This document shows, piece after piece, positions 1-9,949 of a DNA stretch of 64,000 nt. The stretch covers positions 113,370-177,369 of the forward strand of contig NZ_AUFG01000003.1 of the NCBI RefSeq assembly GCF_000426385.1, written 5' to 3'. The translations under genes and the position numbers were made by a program. The notes beneath the pieces are model-generated. The model worked only from the letters and a program-made list of their open reading frames with translations, ran no database searches and was not told the origin of the DNA. Source of the DNA: Arsenicicoccus bolidensis DSM 15745. GTDB taxonomy: Bacteria; Actinomycetota; Actinomycetes; Actinomycetales; Dermatophilaceae. Each line of letters begins with the position of its first letter. The first letter of the stretch is position 1.

Positions 1-20
1 CGCCCCGACGGGAGGATCCG

Positions 21-545
21 ATGAGTGAGAGCGCGCCGCACGCGCAGGTGCAGACCCAGCCGCCGGACCGGGACGTGTTCCGACGGGCGATGGGGCGGTT
101 CGCGACCGGGGTCTCGGTGTTGACGACCTGCCTGGACGGCGTCGACCACGCGATGACGGCCAACGCGATCACGTCGGTCTCCCTCGACCCGCTGCTCCTG
201 CTGTGCTGCGTCGAGCAGGAGGCGCGCTTCCACGACGTGGTGCTCGAGACGGGCGTCTGGGGCGTCAACGTCCTGCCCGCCGAGTCCCGCTCGCACGCGG
301 CCTGGTTCGCGACGAGGGGGCGACCCGTGCACGGCCAGCTCGACCGCGTGGCGCACCATCGCGGGGCCGAGACGGGGGTCGCGATGTTCGACGACGTGCT
401 CACGGCCGTGGAGTGCCGGACCACCCAGGTGGTGGAGGCGGGCGACCACTCGATCATCATCGGGGCCGTGGTCGGTCTCGAGGTGCCGGCGCACGCCGGC
501 GAGGCCCTGACCTACTACCGTGGCGCGTTTGGTCACCTTTCGTGA
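21..545 (+). CDS. flavin reductase family protein
   Basis: Predicted cytosolic NAD(P)H-dependent flavin reductase of the HpaC/RutF-like split-barrel family, which supplies reduced flavin to partner oxygenases. The domain fills the protein: FRRAMGRFATGVSVLTT near residue 20, the ITSVSLDPLLLLCCVE strand near 50-65 and GVNVLP near 82 are family features, and 174 aa is a normal length. The ATG at 21 has GGAGG 5 nt upstream, so the start is well supported. No partner monooxygenase is visible, so the physiological substrate is unknown. Upstream context is cut by the window edge. Confidence 0.85.
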   Translation: MSESAPHAQVQTQPPDRDVFRRAMGRFATGVSVLTTCLDGVDHAMTANAITSVSLDPLLLLCCVEQEARFHDVVLETGVWGVNVLPAESRSHAAWFATRGRPVHGQLDRVAHHRGAETGVAMFDDVLTAVECRTTQVVEAGDHSIIIGAVVGLEVPAHAGEALTYYRGAFGHLS

Positions 546-592
546 CGGTGGACCACGTAACGTGTCCCTGACCGTCTGATCCAGGAGTTGTG

Positions 593-2305
593 ATGGCTGC
601 TTCCCCCTCCGGGACGAGCCGTTCGGGCACCGCTGTGCTCGTGCGTCTGCTCGTCTCGCTCGCCGTGCTCCTGGGGCTGTATGCCGGCCTCGCGGCGATC
701 CTCACCCGCCAGGCTCCGGCCGGGACCCGCGTGGGTGGGGTGTCGATCGGCGGGATGGACCAGGCCGCGGCCGAGCGCACCCTGACCGACCGCCTGGCGC
801 CGCTGGCCACCAAGCCGGTCACCCTGCGCTCCGGGGATCGGACAGCCACCCTCGACCCACGCGCTGCGGGCCTGTCCGTCGACGTGCCGGGCAGCCTGAC
901 CGGGCTCACCCGCTTCTCGCTCGACCCGCGGGACGTCGCCGCGCACCTGACCGGTGGTGGCGACCGGGACGTGGAGGTCGACGTCGACGAGGAGACCCTG
1001 GACGCGGCCCTCGGCAAGGCCCGCACCACCCTCGACGTGTCCGCCACGGACGGCGCGCTGTCCATCGCCAAGGGCGCCGTCGAGGCCAAGGACGCCGTCG
1101 TCGGTCGCCGCCTCGACGTGGACCGCACCCGCGACCGGTTGCTCGAGCAGTGGCCCCGCACCACCACGACGGACGCCGTGATGCAGGAGCAGCAGCCCGC
1201 CATACCCCAGAAGGCCGTCGACCAGGCCGTCTCCACCGTCGCCCGGCCGGTCCTCGCCGGTCCCGTCACCGTCACGGACGGCACCCGCAAGGGCGTGCTG
1301 GCCCCCGCGCAGCTGGCGTCGGTCATCGCGTTCGCGCCCAGGGACGGGGCGCTCGCCCCGCAGGTCGACCAGGACAAGCTGGGCCGGCTGCTCGCGGCAG
1401 TCGCCCCGGGCATCGAGACGCCGCCCGTCAACGCCACGGTGCGGCTCGTCGACGGCCGGCCCCAGACCGTCCCCGGGCGCAACGGCACCGAGGTGCCCGC
1501 CGACCAGCTGTCCGCGGCCGTGCTCGGCGCCGTCTCGTCGCCCGCGCGCACCGCGACCGTCAAGGCCCAGCAGGTGGAGCCCGGGATCGGCGCCCAGGAG
1601 GTGGCGGCATGGGGGATCAAGGAGGTCGTCTCGCGCTACGACGCGGACCTGCCCTACAACCCCAACCGCACCGCCAACATCCGGCTCGCGGCCGGCGCCA
1701 TCGACGGCACGATCATCAAGCCGGGGGAGACGTTCAGCCTCAACGGCATCGTCGGCGAGCGCACCCCGGCCAAGGGCTACCGCGACGCCCTCATCATCCA
1801 GGGCTCGCGCTACGTGCGGGACACGGGCGGTGGCGTCTCCCAGGTGTCCACGTCGGTCCTCAACTCCGCGTTCTTCGCGGGGATGGAGCTGGTCGAGCAC
1901 CGCGCCCACAGCTTCTACATCACGCACTACCCCGAGGGGCGCGAGGCGACGGTCAGCTGGCCGACGCTGGACAACAAGTGGCGCAACGACAGCCAGCACG
2001 CCGTGCTGGTGCACTCCTGGGTCGAGGACGGCGTGCTCAAGTTCGAGCTGTGGAGCACCAAGCGCTACGACGAGGTCAAGTCCCTCAAGAGCCCCCGACG
2101 CAAGATCGTCCCGCCCCGCACGATCGAGGACGCCAGCCCGACCTGCCAGTCGCAGGTCCCCGTGCCGGGCTTCGAGGTCACGATCACCCGCCAGATGATC
2201 AAGGGCGGCCAGGTCGTCAAGACCGACGGCTTCGTCACCAGCTACGCCCCGCAGGACAAGGTCCGGTGCACCGGACCCGTCAAGGGGCAGCCCAAGCGCA
2301 CCTGA
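593..2305 (+). CDS. VanW family protein, membrane-anchored, cell-wall associated
   Basis: The 570-aa protein has one N-terminal membrane segment (about residues 12-32, VRLLVSLAVLLGLYAGLAA), two peptidoglycan-binding/YoaR-like modules (about 40-300) and a C-terminal VanW domain (about 330-480, with GGGVSQVSTSVLNSAFFAG and REATVSWPTLDNKW). VanW proteins are named for glycopeptide-resistance clusters, but most actinobacterial copies are chromosomal envelope proteins of unknown activity. It probably faces outward and contacts peptidoglycan. A GTG at 590 directly precedes the ATG at 593; GGAG at 584-587 gives a better spacing to 593. It lies 47 nt after the flavin reductase gene and may be co-transcribed. 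Confidence 0.85.
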   Translation: MAASPSGTSRSGTAVLVRLLVSLAVLLGLYAGLAAILTRQAPAGTRVGGVSIGGMDQAAAERTLTDRLAPLATKPVTLRSGDRTATLDPRAAGLSVDVPGSLTGLTRFSLDPRDVAAHLTGGGDRDVEVDVDEETLDAALGKARTTLDVSATDGALSIAKGAVEAKDAVVGRRLDVDRTRDRLLEQWPRTTTTDAVMQEQQPAIPQKAVDQAVSTVARPVLAGPVTVTDGTRKGVLAPAQLASVIAFAPRDGALAPQVDQDKLGRLLAAVAPGIETPPVNATVRLVDGRPQTVPGRNGTEVPADQLSAAVLGAVSSPARTATVKAQQVEPGIGAQEVAAWGIKEVVSRYDADLPYNPNRTANIRLAAGAIDGTIIKPGETFSLNGIVGERTPAKGYRDALIIQGSRYVRDTGGGVSQVSTSVLNSAFFAGMELVEHRAHSFYITHYPEGREATVSWPTLDNKWRNDSQHAVLVHSWVEDGVLKFELWSTKRYDEVKSLKSPRRKIVPPRTIEDASPTCQSQVPVPGFEVTITRQMIKGGQVVKTDGFVTSYAPQDKVRCTGPVKGQPKRT

Positions 2306-2442
2306 CGCCGGTCGGGCCGACCGCCACCACCTGCTCGGATCGGCCCGTCGGTCCGTCCAGCCGCCAGACACCGTGCCGGTGCACCGCCTGCGACGGCATA
2401 GTGTTGTCCTGATACACCCCGCCCCCCGGAAGGTACTGAGCA

Positions 2443-2769
2443 ATGACCTACGTGATCGCCCAGCCGTGCGTCGACCTCAAGGACAAGGCCTGCATCGAGG
2501 AGTGCCCTGTCGACTGCATCTACGAGGGTGAGCGCTCGCTCTACATCCACCCGGACGAGTGCGTGGACTGCGGTGCCTGCGAGCCCGTCTGCCCCGTCGA
2601 GGCCATCTACTACGAGGACGACGTCCCCGAGCAGTGGACCGACTACTACAAGGCCAACGTCGAGTTCTTCGACGACCTGGGCAGCCCCGGCGGCGCCGCC
2701 AAGATGGGCATGATCAAGAAGGACCACCCGATCATCGCCGCCCTGCCCCCGCAGGCCCAGGACGCCTGA
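2443..2769 (+). CDS. fdxA: 7Fe ferredoxin
   Basis: A 108-aa 7Fe (3Fe-4S/4Fe-4S) ferredoxin, a soluble electron carrier. By comparison with Azotobacter-type 7Fe ferredoxins, Cys9, Cys17 and Cys50 should hold the 3Fe-4S cluster and Cys21, Cys40, Cys43 and Cys46 the 4Fe-4S cluster; Cys25 is extra. The acidic C-terminal extension (about 65-108) is typical of the actinobacterial FdxA/FdxC type. GGAAGG precedes the ATG. dapC follows after only 3 nt, an arrangement common in actinobacteria, so the two genes probably share a transcript although they need not share a pathway. Confidence 0.95.
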   Translation: MTYVIAQPCVDLKDKACIEECPVDCIYEGERSLYIHPDECVDCGACEPVCPVEAIYYEDDVPEQWTDYYKANVEFFDDLGSPGGAAKMGMIKKDHPIIAALPPQAQDA

Positions 2770-2772
2770 CGC

Positions 2773-3909
2773 GTGGCGCCGCCCAGCCGCGTCGCGCTTC
2801 CGGACTTCCCCTGGGACTCCCTCGAGCCCGCCAAGGCGGTCGCGCGGGCGCACCCTGACGGCATCGTCGACCTGTCCGTCGGCACCCCGGTCGACCCCAC
2901 CCCCGAGGTGGTGCGTCGTGCCCTGGCCGACGCGTCGGACGCACACGGCTACCCGCAGACATACGGCACGCCTGCGCTGCGCGAGGCGGTGGCCGGCTGG
3001 TTCGAGCGGCGTCGTGGTGTCCCCGGCCTCGACCCCGCCGGCGTGCTGCCGACGGTCGGCTCCAAGGAGCTCGTGGCGTGGCTGCCCCTGCTGCTCGGCC
3101 TCGGGCCCGGCGACCAGGTCGGCATCCCCGCCGTGGCCTACCCGACCTACGACGTCGGCACGCGGATCGCCCGCGCCGAGCCGGTGGTCGTCGACCTGGC
3201 GGGCGACCTGCCGCAGGCAGGCGCCATACGGCTGTTGTGGGTCAACTCGCCCAGCAACCCGACCGGCGCCGTCCGCGACGTCGACACGCTCGCGAGGGTC
3301 GTCCGGTGGGCGCGGGACAACGGCGTGGTCGTCGCGAGCGACGAGTGCTACGCCGAGCTCGTCTGGGACGACGGCGCGCTCGTCGACGGCCTTCCGCGGC
3401 CAGGCCACGTGCCCAGCATCCTCGACCCCCGGGTCAACGAGGGCTCGACCGAGGGCTTGCTGGCGTGCTACTCGCTGTCCAAGCAGTCCAACCTCGCGGG
3501 CTACCGCGCCGCCCTCGTCGCCGGTGACCCGCGGATCGTCAAGCAGCTGCTGGAGATTCGCAAGCACGCCGGGATGATCGTCCCCTGGCCGGTCCAGGAG
3601 GCGATGCGCGTCGCCCTCGGCGACGACGCCCACGTGGCCGAGCAGCGTGCCCGGTATGCCGAGCGGCGCGCCGCCCTGCTGCCGGCCCTGCAGGGCGCCG
3701 GGCTGCGGGTCGACCACTCCGAGGCCGGGCTCTACCTCTGGTCCACCCGGGACGAGGACTGCTGGACCACCGTCGACGCGCTCGCGCAGCACGGGATCCT
3801 CGTCGCACCTGGCGCGTTCTACGGCGCCGCCGGAGAGCGGCACGTCCGCGTCGCCCTCACCGCCTCCGACGAGCGCATCCAGGCCGCCGTCCGACGTCTC
3901 AGCCGCTGA
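2773..3909 (+). CDS. dapC: succinyldiaminopimelate transaminase DapC
   Basis: A 378-aa fold-type I PLP aminotransferase that makes N-succinyl-LL-diaminopimelate from the 2-amino-6-oxo precursor and glutamate in the succinylase branch of lysine/DAP synthesis. Evidence: the substrate-side SNPTG motif (VNSPSNPTGAV), the DECYAEL segment and Schiff-base Lys237 in YSLSKQSNLAGYRAAL. The GTG start 3 nt after fdxA suggests translational coupling. dapD and dapE, which act before and after DapC in the same pathway, lie 2.6-4.8 kb downstream, which supports DapC over a generic aminotransferase. The length matches the family. Confidence 0.92.
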   Translation: MAPPSRVALPDFPWDSLEPAKAVARAHPDGIVDLSVGTPVDPTPEVVRRALADASDAHGYPQTYGTPALREAVAGWFERRRGVPGLDPAGVLPTVGSKELVAWLPLLLGLGPGDQVGIPAVAYPTYDVGTRIARAEPVVVDLAGDLPQAGAIRLLWVNSPSNPTGAVRDVDTLARVVRWARDNGVVVASDECYAELVWDDGALVDGLPRPGHVPSILDPRVNEGSTEGLLACYSLSKQSNLAGYRAALVAGDPRIVKQLLEIRKHAGMIVPWPVQEAMRVALGDDAHVAEQRARYAERRAALLPALQGAGLRVDHSEAGLYLWSTRDEDCWTTVDALAQHGILVAPGAFYGAAGERHVRVALTASDERIQAAVRRLSR

Positions 3910-4027
3910 GCCTCGCCTCACCTACCGCCGGATCGGGTCGATCCTGATTCGGGGCGTCCGCCCCACCTGCGGTAGCGTCCAAGCACCGAAGGACCGTGGT
4001 GTCCACGGCCCCCCAAGGAGGAAACCC

Positions 4028-5332
<1,305 letters not shown>

Positions 5333-5337
5333 GCCGC

Positions 5338-5396
5338 ACGAAGCACGAAGCACCACCAAGCGCGAAGCACCAAGCACCAAGCACCAAGCACGCCAA
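5338..5396. repeat. short AAGCACC heptad repeat after gltA
   Basis: Directly after the gltA stop the sequence becomes a run of about six to seven imperfect copies of AAGCACC/AAGCACG, interrupted once by ACCAAGCGCG. It is non-coding in this position and poor in T on the plus strand, unlike its surroundings. It ends at the start of the terminator stem. It looks like slippage-generated DNA in the 3' untranslated region. Confidence 0.7.
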
Positions 5397-5428
5397 GGGG
5401 CCGCTCATCCGCACGGGTGAGCGGCCCC
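5397..5428 (+). terminator. gltA terminator hairpin
   Basis: Perfect 11-bp inverted repeat: GGGGCCGCTCA at 5397-5407 and TGAGCGGCCCC at 5418-5428, with a 10-nt loop. There is no U-tract, which is usual in high-GC actinobacteria. It sits 64 nt after the gltA stop, between convergent genes. Confidence 0.75.
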
Positions 5429-5464
5429 TCGGCCGTCCCCGCCCCTCGCCACCCCGCCTGCCCG

Positions 5465-5597
5465 CCAATGGTCACCAATGGACGATTCGGCCTCACGCCA
5501 TTGGTCACCAATGGACGATCCGGCCTCACGCCATTGGTCACCAATGGGCGATTCGGGGCGTGTTTGAACGATCCAGGCCATCACTGGTGACCAATGG
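5465..5597. repeat. palindromic repeat cluster (four 17-bp palindromes)
   Basis: Four 17-bp near-perfect palindromes lie in the 323-nt gap between gltA and the convergent 5656-6519 gene. Consensus CCATTGGTNACCAATGG occurs at 5465-5481 (one mismatch), 5498-5514, 5531-5547 and 5581-5597 (TCACTGGT left arm, central G). The first three repeat every 33 bp with an almost identical 16-nt spacer (acgattcggcctcacg, then acgatccggcctcacg). The last two are separated by 33 nt containing TTTGAACGATCCAG. The last pair with its spacer (5531-5597) has the same architecture as 11220-11286. Nothing else is seen in the gap apart from the heptad run and the terminator. Confidence 0.85.
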
Positions 5598-5655
5598 CGC
5601 CGGTGCGGAGGTCGCGCCGGGGGCAGAGCAGACGGGCAGGCAGACGGGCTCTGGG

Positions 5656-6519
5656 TCAGCGGATCGTGACGGCCGTGGCGGCGACGGGCGAGCGGGCGGC
5701 CCGCCAGGACCAGCCCTCCTCGCCACGCGCCCGCGTCCACTCCCGGTCGCCCACCGTGACGGACGACAGCCCGTGCCGCTGCGCGTGCGCCACGGCCCAG
5801 TGCCCGACCATCCACGCCTGCTCCGCCGTCGAGCCCCGCACCTCGACGTGGTCGCCGCTGACGACGCCTCGCACGGCGAGCTGCTTCTCGAGGTCCCGGG
5901 CGACGACGACCGGGCCGGCCCGTCGGTCGCCGGATACCAGCGGCTCGAGCCGGCAGCCGAGTCCGCCCGGCGTGTGCCCGGCCAGCGTCGAGGCCAGCGC
6001 ACGCCCCTCGCCCTCGTGGTCGGCATAGGCCTCGGGATAGCCCGACCGCTGCACGCGCTGGGCGATCTTGGTGATCTCCATCGTCTGCCAGCCGTCGACC
6101 TTGACCAACGCGTCGTAGAACTGATTGGTGGCGTAGACGGGGTCCATGATCTGCTCCACGGTGCCCCAGCCCTGCGAGGGTCGCTGCTGGAACAGGCCGA
6201 CCGAGTCGCGGTCGCCGTAGTCGATGTTCTCGAGCTTGGACTCCTGGATGGCGGTGGCCAGCGCGATCGTGGCGGCGCGGGCGGGCAGCCCACGCCGCGC
6301 GCCGATCCCGGTGATGGTGGCGGCGTTGGCCGTCTGGTCCGGGTTGAAGGTCGCGGTGTAGGTCGAGGCGACCGCCCGGCACGTGGACGAGCCGAAGCCC
6401 TCGTTGAAGTCACGCACGGTGTGCCAGACGTAGCCGAGACCGGCGAGCACCAGCGCCACGACCACCGCGACGACGACGAGCCGGTGGGTGCGGCGCCGCT
6501 CGGCCCTAGTCGTTGGCAT
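5656..6519 (-). CDS. membrane-anchored transglycosylase/lysozyme-like protein
   Basis: A 287-aa protein with a short basic N-terminus and one membrane segment (about 13-33, [19 protein letters not shown]), then an extracytoplasmic domain resembling the lysozyme/SLT fold: [16 protein letters not shown] with candidate catalytic Glu93, followed by [17 protein letters not shown] and a [13 protein letters not shown] helix. Relatives are sometimes labelled heavy metal transporter, which the sequence does not support. The C-terminal third (about 190-287) is a separate region of unknown role. The ATG overlaps the end of dapD by 14 nt, so it is probably translated with the peptidoglycan-precursor gene dapD, fitting a cell-wall role. 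Catalytic activity is unproven. Confidence 0.7.
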   Translation of the reverse strand: MPTTRAERRRTHRLVVVAVVVALVLAGLGYVWHTVRDFNEGFGSSTCRAVASTYTATFNPDQTANAATITGIGARRGLPARAATIALATAIQESKLENIDYGDRDSVGLFQQRPSQGWGTVEQIMDPVYATNQFYDALVKVDGWQTMEITKIAQRVQRSGYPEAYADHEGEGRALASTLAGHTPGGLGCRLEPLVSGDRRAGPVVVARDLEKQLAVRGVVSGDHVEVRGSTAEQAWMVGHWAVAHAQRHGLSSVTVGDREWTRARGEEGWSWRAARSPVAATAVTIR

Positions 6520-7432
6520 GCAGCTCGGAGTTGAGGGCGATGCCGTGGCCGTCGCGAGCCTTGGCGAGGACCGTCCCCGTCACCGAGTCCCGGATGAACA
6601 GCAGGTTGGACTGGCCGGACAGCTCGGCCGCCTTGACGACCCGGCCGTCGGCGAGCGTGACCTTGGTGCCGGCGGTGACGTAGAGCCCCGCCTCGACGAC
6701 GCAGTCGTCGCCGAGGGCGATGCCGATGCCGGACTCCGCGCCGAGCAGGCAGCGCTCGCCGATGGCGACGCGCTCGGTGCCGCCCCCGGACAGGGTGCCC
6801 ATCGTTGAGCCGCCGCCGCCGATGTCGGAGCCGTCGCCCACGACGACGCCCTGCGAGATCCGGCCCTCGACCATGGAGGAGCCGAGCGTGCCGGCGTTGA
6901 AGTTGACGAAGCCCTCGTGCATCACGGTGGTCCCGGACGCGAGGTGGGCGCCGAGCCGCACCCGGTCCGCATCGGCGACGCGCACGCCGGTGGGCAGGAC
7001 GTAGTCCGTCATACGGGGGAACTTGTCCACGCCGTGCACCTGCACCGGACCGCGAGCGCGCAGCGCGAGCCGGACGTTCTCGAAGCCCTCGGGCGAGCAC
7101 GGGCCGTGGTTGGTCCACACGACGTTGGCGAGCGCGCCGAACAGGCCGTCCAGGTTGATCGAGTTGGGGCGGACGAGCCGGTGCGAGAGCAGGTGCAGGC
7201 GCAGGTAGGCGTCGCGCGCGTCGGCGGGTGGCGCGTCCAGGTCGATCTCGGTCAGGACGGCCTCGAGGGTGACGCCCCGCGCCTCGTCCTCGCCCGCGAG
7301 GTCCACGAGCGCCGCGGGCAGGTCGGAGCCGTCATGGTCCCCGAGCACGGGGGAGGGGTACCACGTGTCGAGCACCGTCCCGGAGGTCGTGATGGTCGCG
7401 AGTCCGTGGCCCCAGGCCGTGCGAGAAGTCAT
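6506..7432 (-). CDS. dapD: tetrahydrodipicolinate N-succinyltransferase DapD
   Basis: A 308-aa actinobacterial-type DapD that transfers succinyl from succinyl-CoA to tetrahydrodipicolinate, the first step of the succinylase DAP branch. The N-terminus ([23 protein letters not shown]) and the left-handed beta-helix hexapeptide region (about 150-290, with [33 protein letters not shown] and YVTAGTKV) are typical. The ATG at 7432 has TAGCCT on the minus strand 7 nt upstream and no ribosome binding site, consistent with a leaderless mRNA; an in-frame upstream extension is not needed. It is divergent from dapE across 104 nt and overlaps the next gene by 14 nt. Confidence 0.95.
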   Translation of the reverse strand: MTSRTAWGHGLATITTSGTVLDTWYPSPVLGDHDGSDLPAALVDLAGEDEARGVTLEAVLTEIDLDAPPADARDAYLRLHLLSHRLVRPNSINLDGLFGALANVVWTNHGPCSPEGFENVRLALRARGPVQVHGVDKFPRMTDYVLPTGVRVADADRVRLGAHLASGTTVMHEGFVNFNAGTLGSSMVEGRISQGVVVGDGSDIGGGGSTMGTLSGGGTERVAIGERCLLGAESGIGIALGDDCVVEAGLYVTAGTKVTLADGRVVKAAELSGQSNLLFIRDSVTGTVLAKARDGHGIALNSELHAND

Positions 7433-7536
7433 GCCTTCCAGGCTATCGGTCGGTGCTGGGCGCGCGGTGGAGCGACGCTCGGGAGCGCCTGTGAGAGCGC
7501 GGGATCTGGGCACGGCGCTCGGCATACATTGTCCGT

Positions 7537-8619
7537 ATGACGACCCCAGCGCACCTCGACCTGTCGGCATCGGCGGTGGACCTCACCGAGGCCGTCTGCA
7601 ACATCGCCTCGGTGAGCCACGAGGAGGAGGTGCTGGCGGACGCCGTCGAGGCGGCGCTGCGGCCGCTCGCCCACCTGAGCGTGCGCCGCGACGGGCACAC
7701 GATCGTCGCCCGCACCGACCTCGGCCGCCCCGAGCGGGTGGTCCTGGCGGGGCACCTCGACACCGTCCCGTTCGCGGGTCAGGGCCCGGCGGCCTCGCTG
7801 CCCATCACCCGCACCGCCACCGAGCTGGTCGGGCGCGGCACCACCGACATGAAGGGCGGGGTCGCCGTCATGCTGGCGCTCGCGGCGGCCGCCGTGGAAC
7901 CCAGCCGCGACATCACCTACGTGTTCTACGACTGCGAGGAGGTCGAGGCGGAGCACAACGGCCTCGCGCGCCTGGTCCACAACGACCCCAGCGTCCTCGA
8001 GGCGGACTTCGCGGTGCTGCTGGAGCCGACCGACGGCACGGTCGAGGGTGGCTGCAAGGGCACCATCCGGATCGAGGTGACGGCCCGGGGCAAGGCCGCC
8101 CACAGCGGACGACCGTGGATGGGGCACAACGCGATCCACGAGGCGGGCACGATCATCGACCGGCTGCGGGAGTTCGACGCGCAGACCGTGGTCGTGGACG
8201 GGCTGGAGTTCCGCGAGGGCCTGTCGGCGGTCGGCATCCGGGGTGGGCGCGCCGGCAACGTCGTGCCGGACGAGTGCGTCGTCACGATCAACTACCGCTT
8301 CGCGCCGCACATCGACGCGGTCGAGGCCGAGCGGCGCCTGCGCGAGCTCTTCGCGGACTACGACGTCGTGGTGACGGACGCCGCCGACGGGGCGCGCCCG
8401 GGGCTGGACCGGGCGGCGGCTCAGGCCTTCGTGGCCGCGCTGGGGCTGCCGGTGCAGGGCAAGCAGGGCTGGACCGACGTGGCCCGGTTCAGCGCCGTGG
8501 GCGTGCCCGCCGTCAACTTCGGACCCGGCGACCCGCTCGTCGCGCACCAGGACGAGGAGCGCTGCGCGATCGCCCAGATCGAGCAGGCCTACGACCGGCT
8601 GCTCGCCTGGCTGACCTGA
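7537..8619 (+). CDS. dapE: succinyl-diaminopimelate desuccinylase DapE
   Basis: A 360-aa M20-family di-zinc amidohydrolase that removes succinate from N-succinyl-LL-DAP. Metal-binding motifs are in order: AGHLDTVP (about 70), [11 protein letters not shown] (about 105), [11 protein letters not shown] (about 130) and a late VAHQDEE near 340; the dimerisation/lid domain is about 175-290 ([16 protein letters not shown]). The ATG follows a TACATT box (7525-7530) by 6 nt without a Shine-Dalgarno sequence, so translation is probably leaderless. It is transcribed away from dapD, completing a dapC/dapD/dapE set within 6 kb. Confidence 0.94.
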   Translation: MTTPAHLDLSASAVDLTEAVCNIASVSHEEEVLADAVEAALRPLAHLSVRRDGHTIVARTDLGRPERVVLAGHLDTVPFAGQGPAASLPITRTATELVGRGTTDMKGGVAVMLALAAAAVEPSRDITYVFYDCEEVEAEHNGLARLVHNDPSVLEADFAVLLEPTDGTVEGGCKGTIRIEVTARGKAAHSGRPWMGHNAIHEAGTIIDRLREFDAQTVVVDGLEFREGLSAVGIRGGRAGNVVPDECVVTINYRFAPHIDAVEAERRLRELFADYDVVVTDAADGARPGLDRAAAQAFVAALGLPVQGKQGWTDVARFSAVGVPAVNFGPGDPLVAHQDEERCAIAQIEQAYDRLLAWLT

Positions 8620-8640
8620 TCGCGCAGGTAGGTTGGCCGC

Positions 8641-9396
8641 ATGAAGGACGCTCGAGGGGACTACCACAAGGGCCCGGTGACGCTGCGCGGCAAGCGCGTC
8701 CCAGGCTCCACGACCGACCAGCGGCTGCTCGACAACAGCGGCGACGCCGAGTGGGTGCACTCGGACCCGTGGCGGGTCATGCGGATCCAGGCGGAGTTCG
8801 TCGAGGGTTTCGGCGCGCTGGCCGAGCTGGGTGACGCCGTCAGCGTGTTCGGGTCGGCGCGGGTGCCGCGCGAGCACCCGACCTACGAGCTCGGCGTGCA
8901 GCTCGGGCAGTCGCTGGTGCAGGCGGGCTTCGCCGTCATCACCGGCGGCGGCCCCGGGCTGATGGAGGCGGCCAACCGCGGGGCGCTCGAGGCCGGCGGC
9001 GCGTCGGTCGGGCTGGGCATCGAGCTGCCGTTCGAGCAGGGCCTCAACGAGTACGTCGACCTCGGCGTCAACTTCCGCTACTTCTTCGCCCGCAAGACCA
9101 TGTTCGTCAAGTACGCCCAGGGCTTCGTCGTCCTCCCCGGCGGGTTCGGCACGCTGGACGAGCTGTTCGAGGCGGTGACCCTCGTCCAGACGCGCAAGGT
9201 GACGTCCTTCCCGATCGTGCTGCTCGGCTGCGACTACTGGGCGGGGCTGCTCGACTGGGTCCGCGGCTCGATGCTCCCGGCGGGCACCGTGAGCGCCTCC
9301 GACCTCGAGCTCCTGCACGTGGTGGACACCGTCGAGGAGGCCGTCCGGATCGTCCGCGGCGCGGGGGAGGACCAGGCGGCCCGCCGCCCCGAGTGA
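8641..9396 (+). CDS. LOG family (TIGR00730) Rossmann-fold protein
   Basis: A 251-aa LOG-type protein; characterised members are cytokinin-riboside 5'-monophosphate phosphoribohydrolases, and many bacterial ones act as AMP/nucleotide nucleosidases. Signature motifs are VFGSARVP (about 60), ITGGGPGLMEAANRGA (about 100) and the PGGFGTLDE catalytic motif (about 162-170, VVLPGGFGTLDELFE). The N-terminal extension of about 50 residues is common in actinobacteria. A TAGGTT box at 8629-8634 lies 6 nt before the ATG, suggesting a leaderless mRNA separate from dapE 21 nt upstream. The substrate cannot be read from sequence. Confidence 0.9.
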   Translation: MKDARGDYHKGPVTLRGKRVPGSTTDQRLLDNSGDAEWVHSDPWRVMRIQAEFVEGFGALAELGDAVSVFGSARVPREHPTYELGVQLGQSLVQAGFAVITGGGPGLMEAANRGALEAGGASVGLGIELPFEQGLNEYVDLGVNFRYFFARKTMFVKYAQGFVVLPGGFGTLDELFEAVTLVQTRKVTSFPIVLLGCDYWAGLLDWVRGSMLPAGTVSASDLELLHVVDTVEEAVRIVRGAGEDQAARRPE

Positions 9397-9466
9397 CCTC
9401 TTCGCGGCCGCGCTGCCCCGGGCGCGGGGATGGCTTCCCCCCGGTGCCCGTGGCACGATCGGGGGC

Positions 9467-9949
9467 GTGCCGTTGCTGATGATCGTCCTGACCGTGCTCG
9501 TGGTGGGCCTGCTGACCGCGGCCCTCGTGTGGGCCGTCGGGGCGCGCCCGGGGTCGCTGTCCGACCAGGCGCTCGCCGACCCGACGTCGAGCTCGCCGTA
9601 TGCCGGCCTGCCCGACGGGCCCGTGGTCACCGACACGGTGCGGGACCTGCGCTTCGACCAGGTGCTGCGCGGCTATCGCATGGACCAGGTCGACGAGGTG
9701 CTGGACCGGCTCGTCGACGAGCTGCGCCATCGCGACCACGAGATCGAGCGGCTGCGGGGTGAGGGTGGCGACGGCGTCCGCAGCGGATCCGTCGGGCCGA
9801 GGGGCCTGGACCCCGCGACCCATCCCGACGTGACGACCGGGCCGCTCGACGTGTCCGAGATCGTGCGCGCCCCCGCCGGGGCGAGCCTGTGGACCCGGCG
9901 TGATCCCGACGCCACCCGTCCTGCCCGCGAGCCCGACCGGTCGTCGTGA
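9467..9949 (+). CDS. DivIVA-domain membrane protein
   Basis: A 160-aa protein with an N-terminal membrane helix (LLMIVLTVLVVGLLTAALVWA) and a short DivIVA-like module at about 62-98 (LRFDQVLRGYRMDQVDEVL, then LVDELRHRDHEIERL), followed by a disordered tail. DivIVA-type modules recognise curved membrane or scaffold coiled coils at division sites and poles; the single short coiled coil argues for an accessory factor rather than Wag31 itself. The start is GTG at 9467, 7 nt after CACGAT, with no clear ribosome binding site. Its stop overlaps the next start (GTGA), so the two are translationally coupled. Confidence 0.8.
   Translation: MPLLMIVLTVLVVGLLTAALVWAVGARPGSLSDQALADPTSSSPYAGLPDGPVVTDTVRDLRFDQVLRGYRMDQVDEVLDRLVDELRHRDHEIERLRGEGGDGVRSGSVGPRGLDPATHPDVTTGPLDVSEIVRAPAGASLWTRRDPDATRPAREPDRSS

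Noticed and set aside
5465..5547. Three repeats with a 33-bp period, suggestive of a tiny CRISPR array.
   Set aside because: The intervening 16-nt pieces are nearly identical rather than unique spacers, the repeat is a short palindrome, and no cas gene is present.
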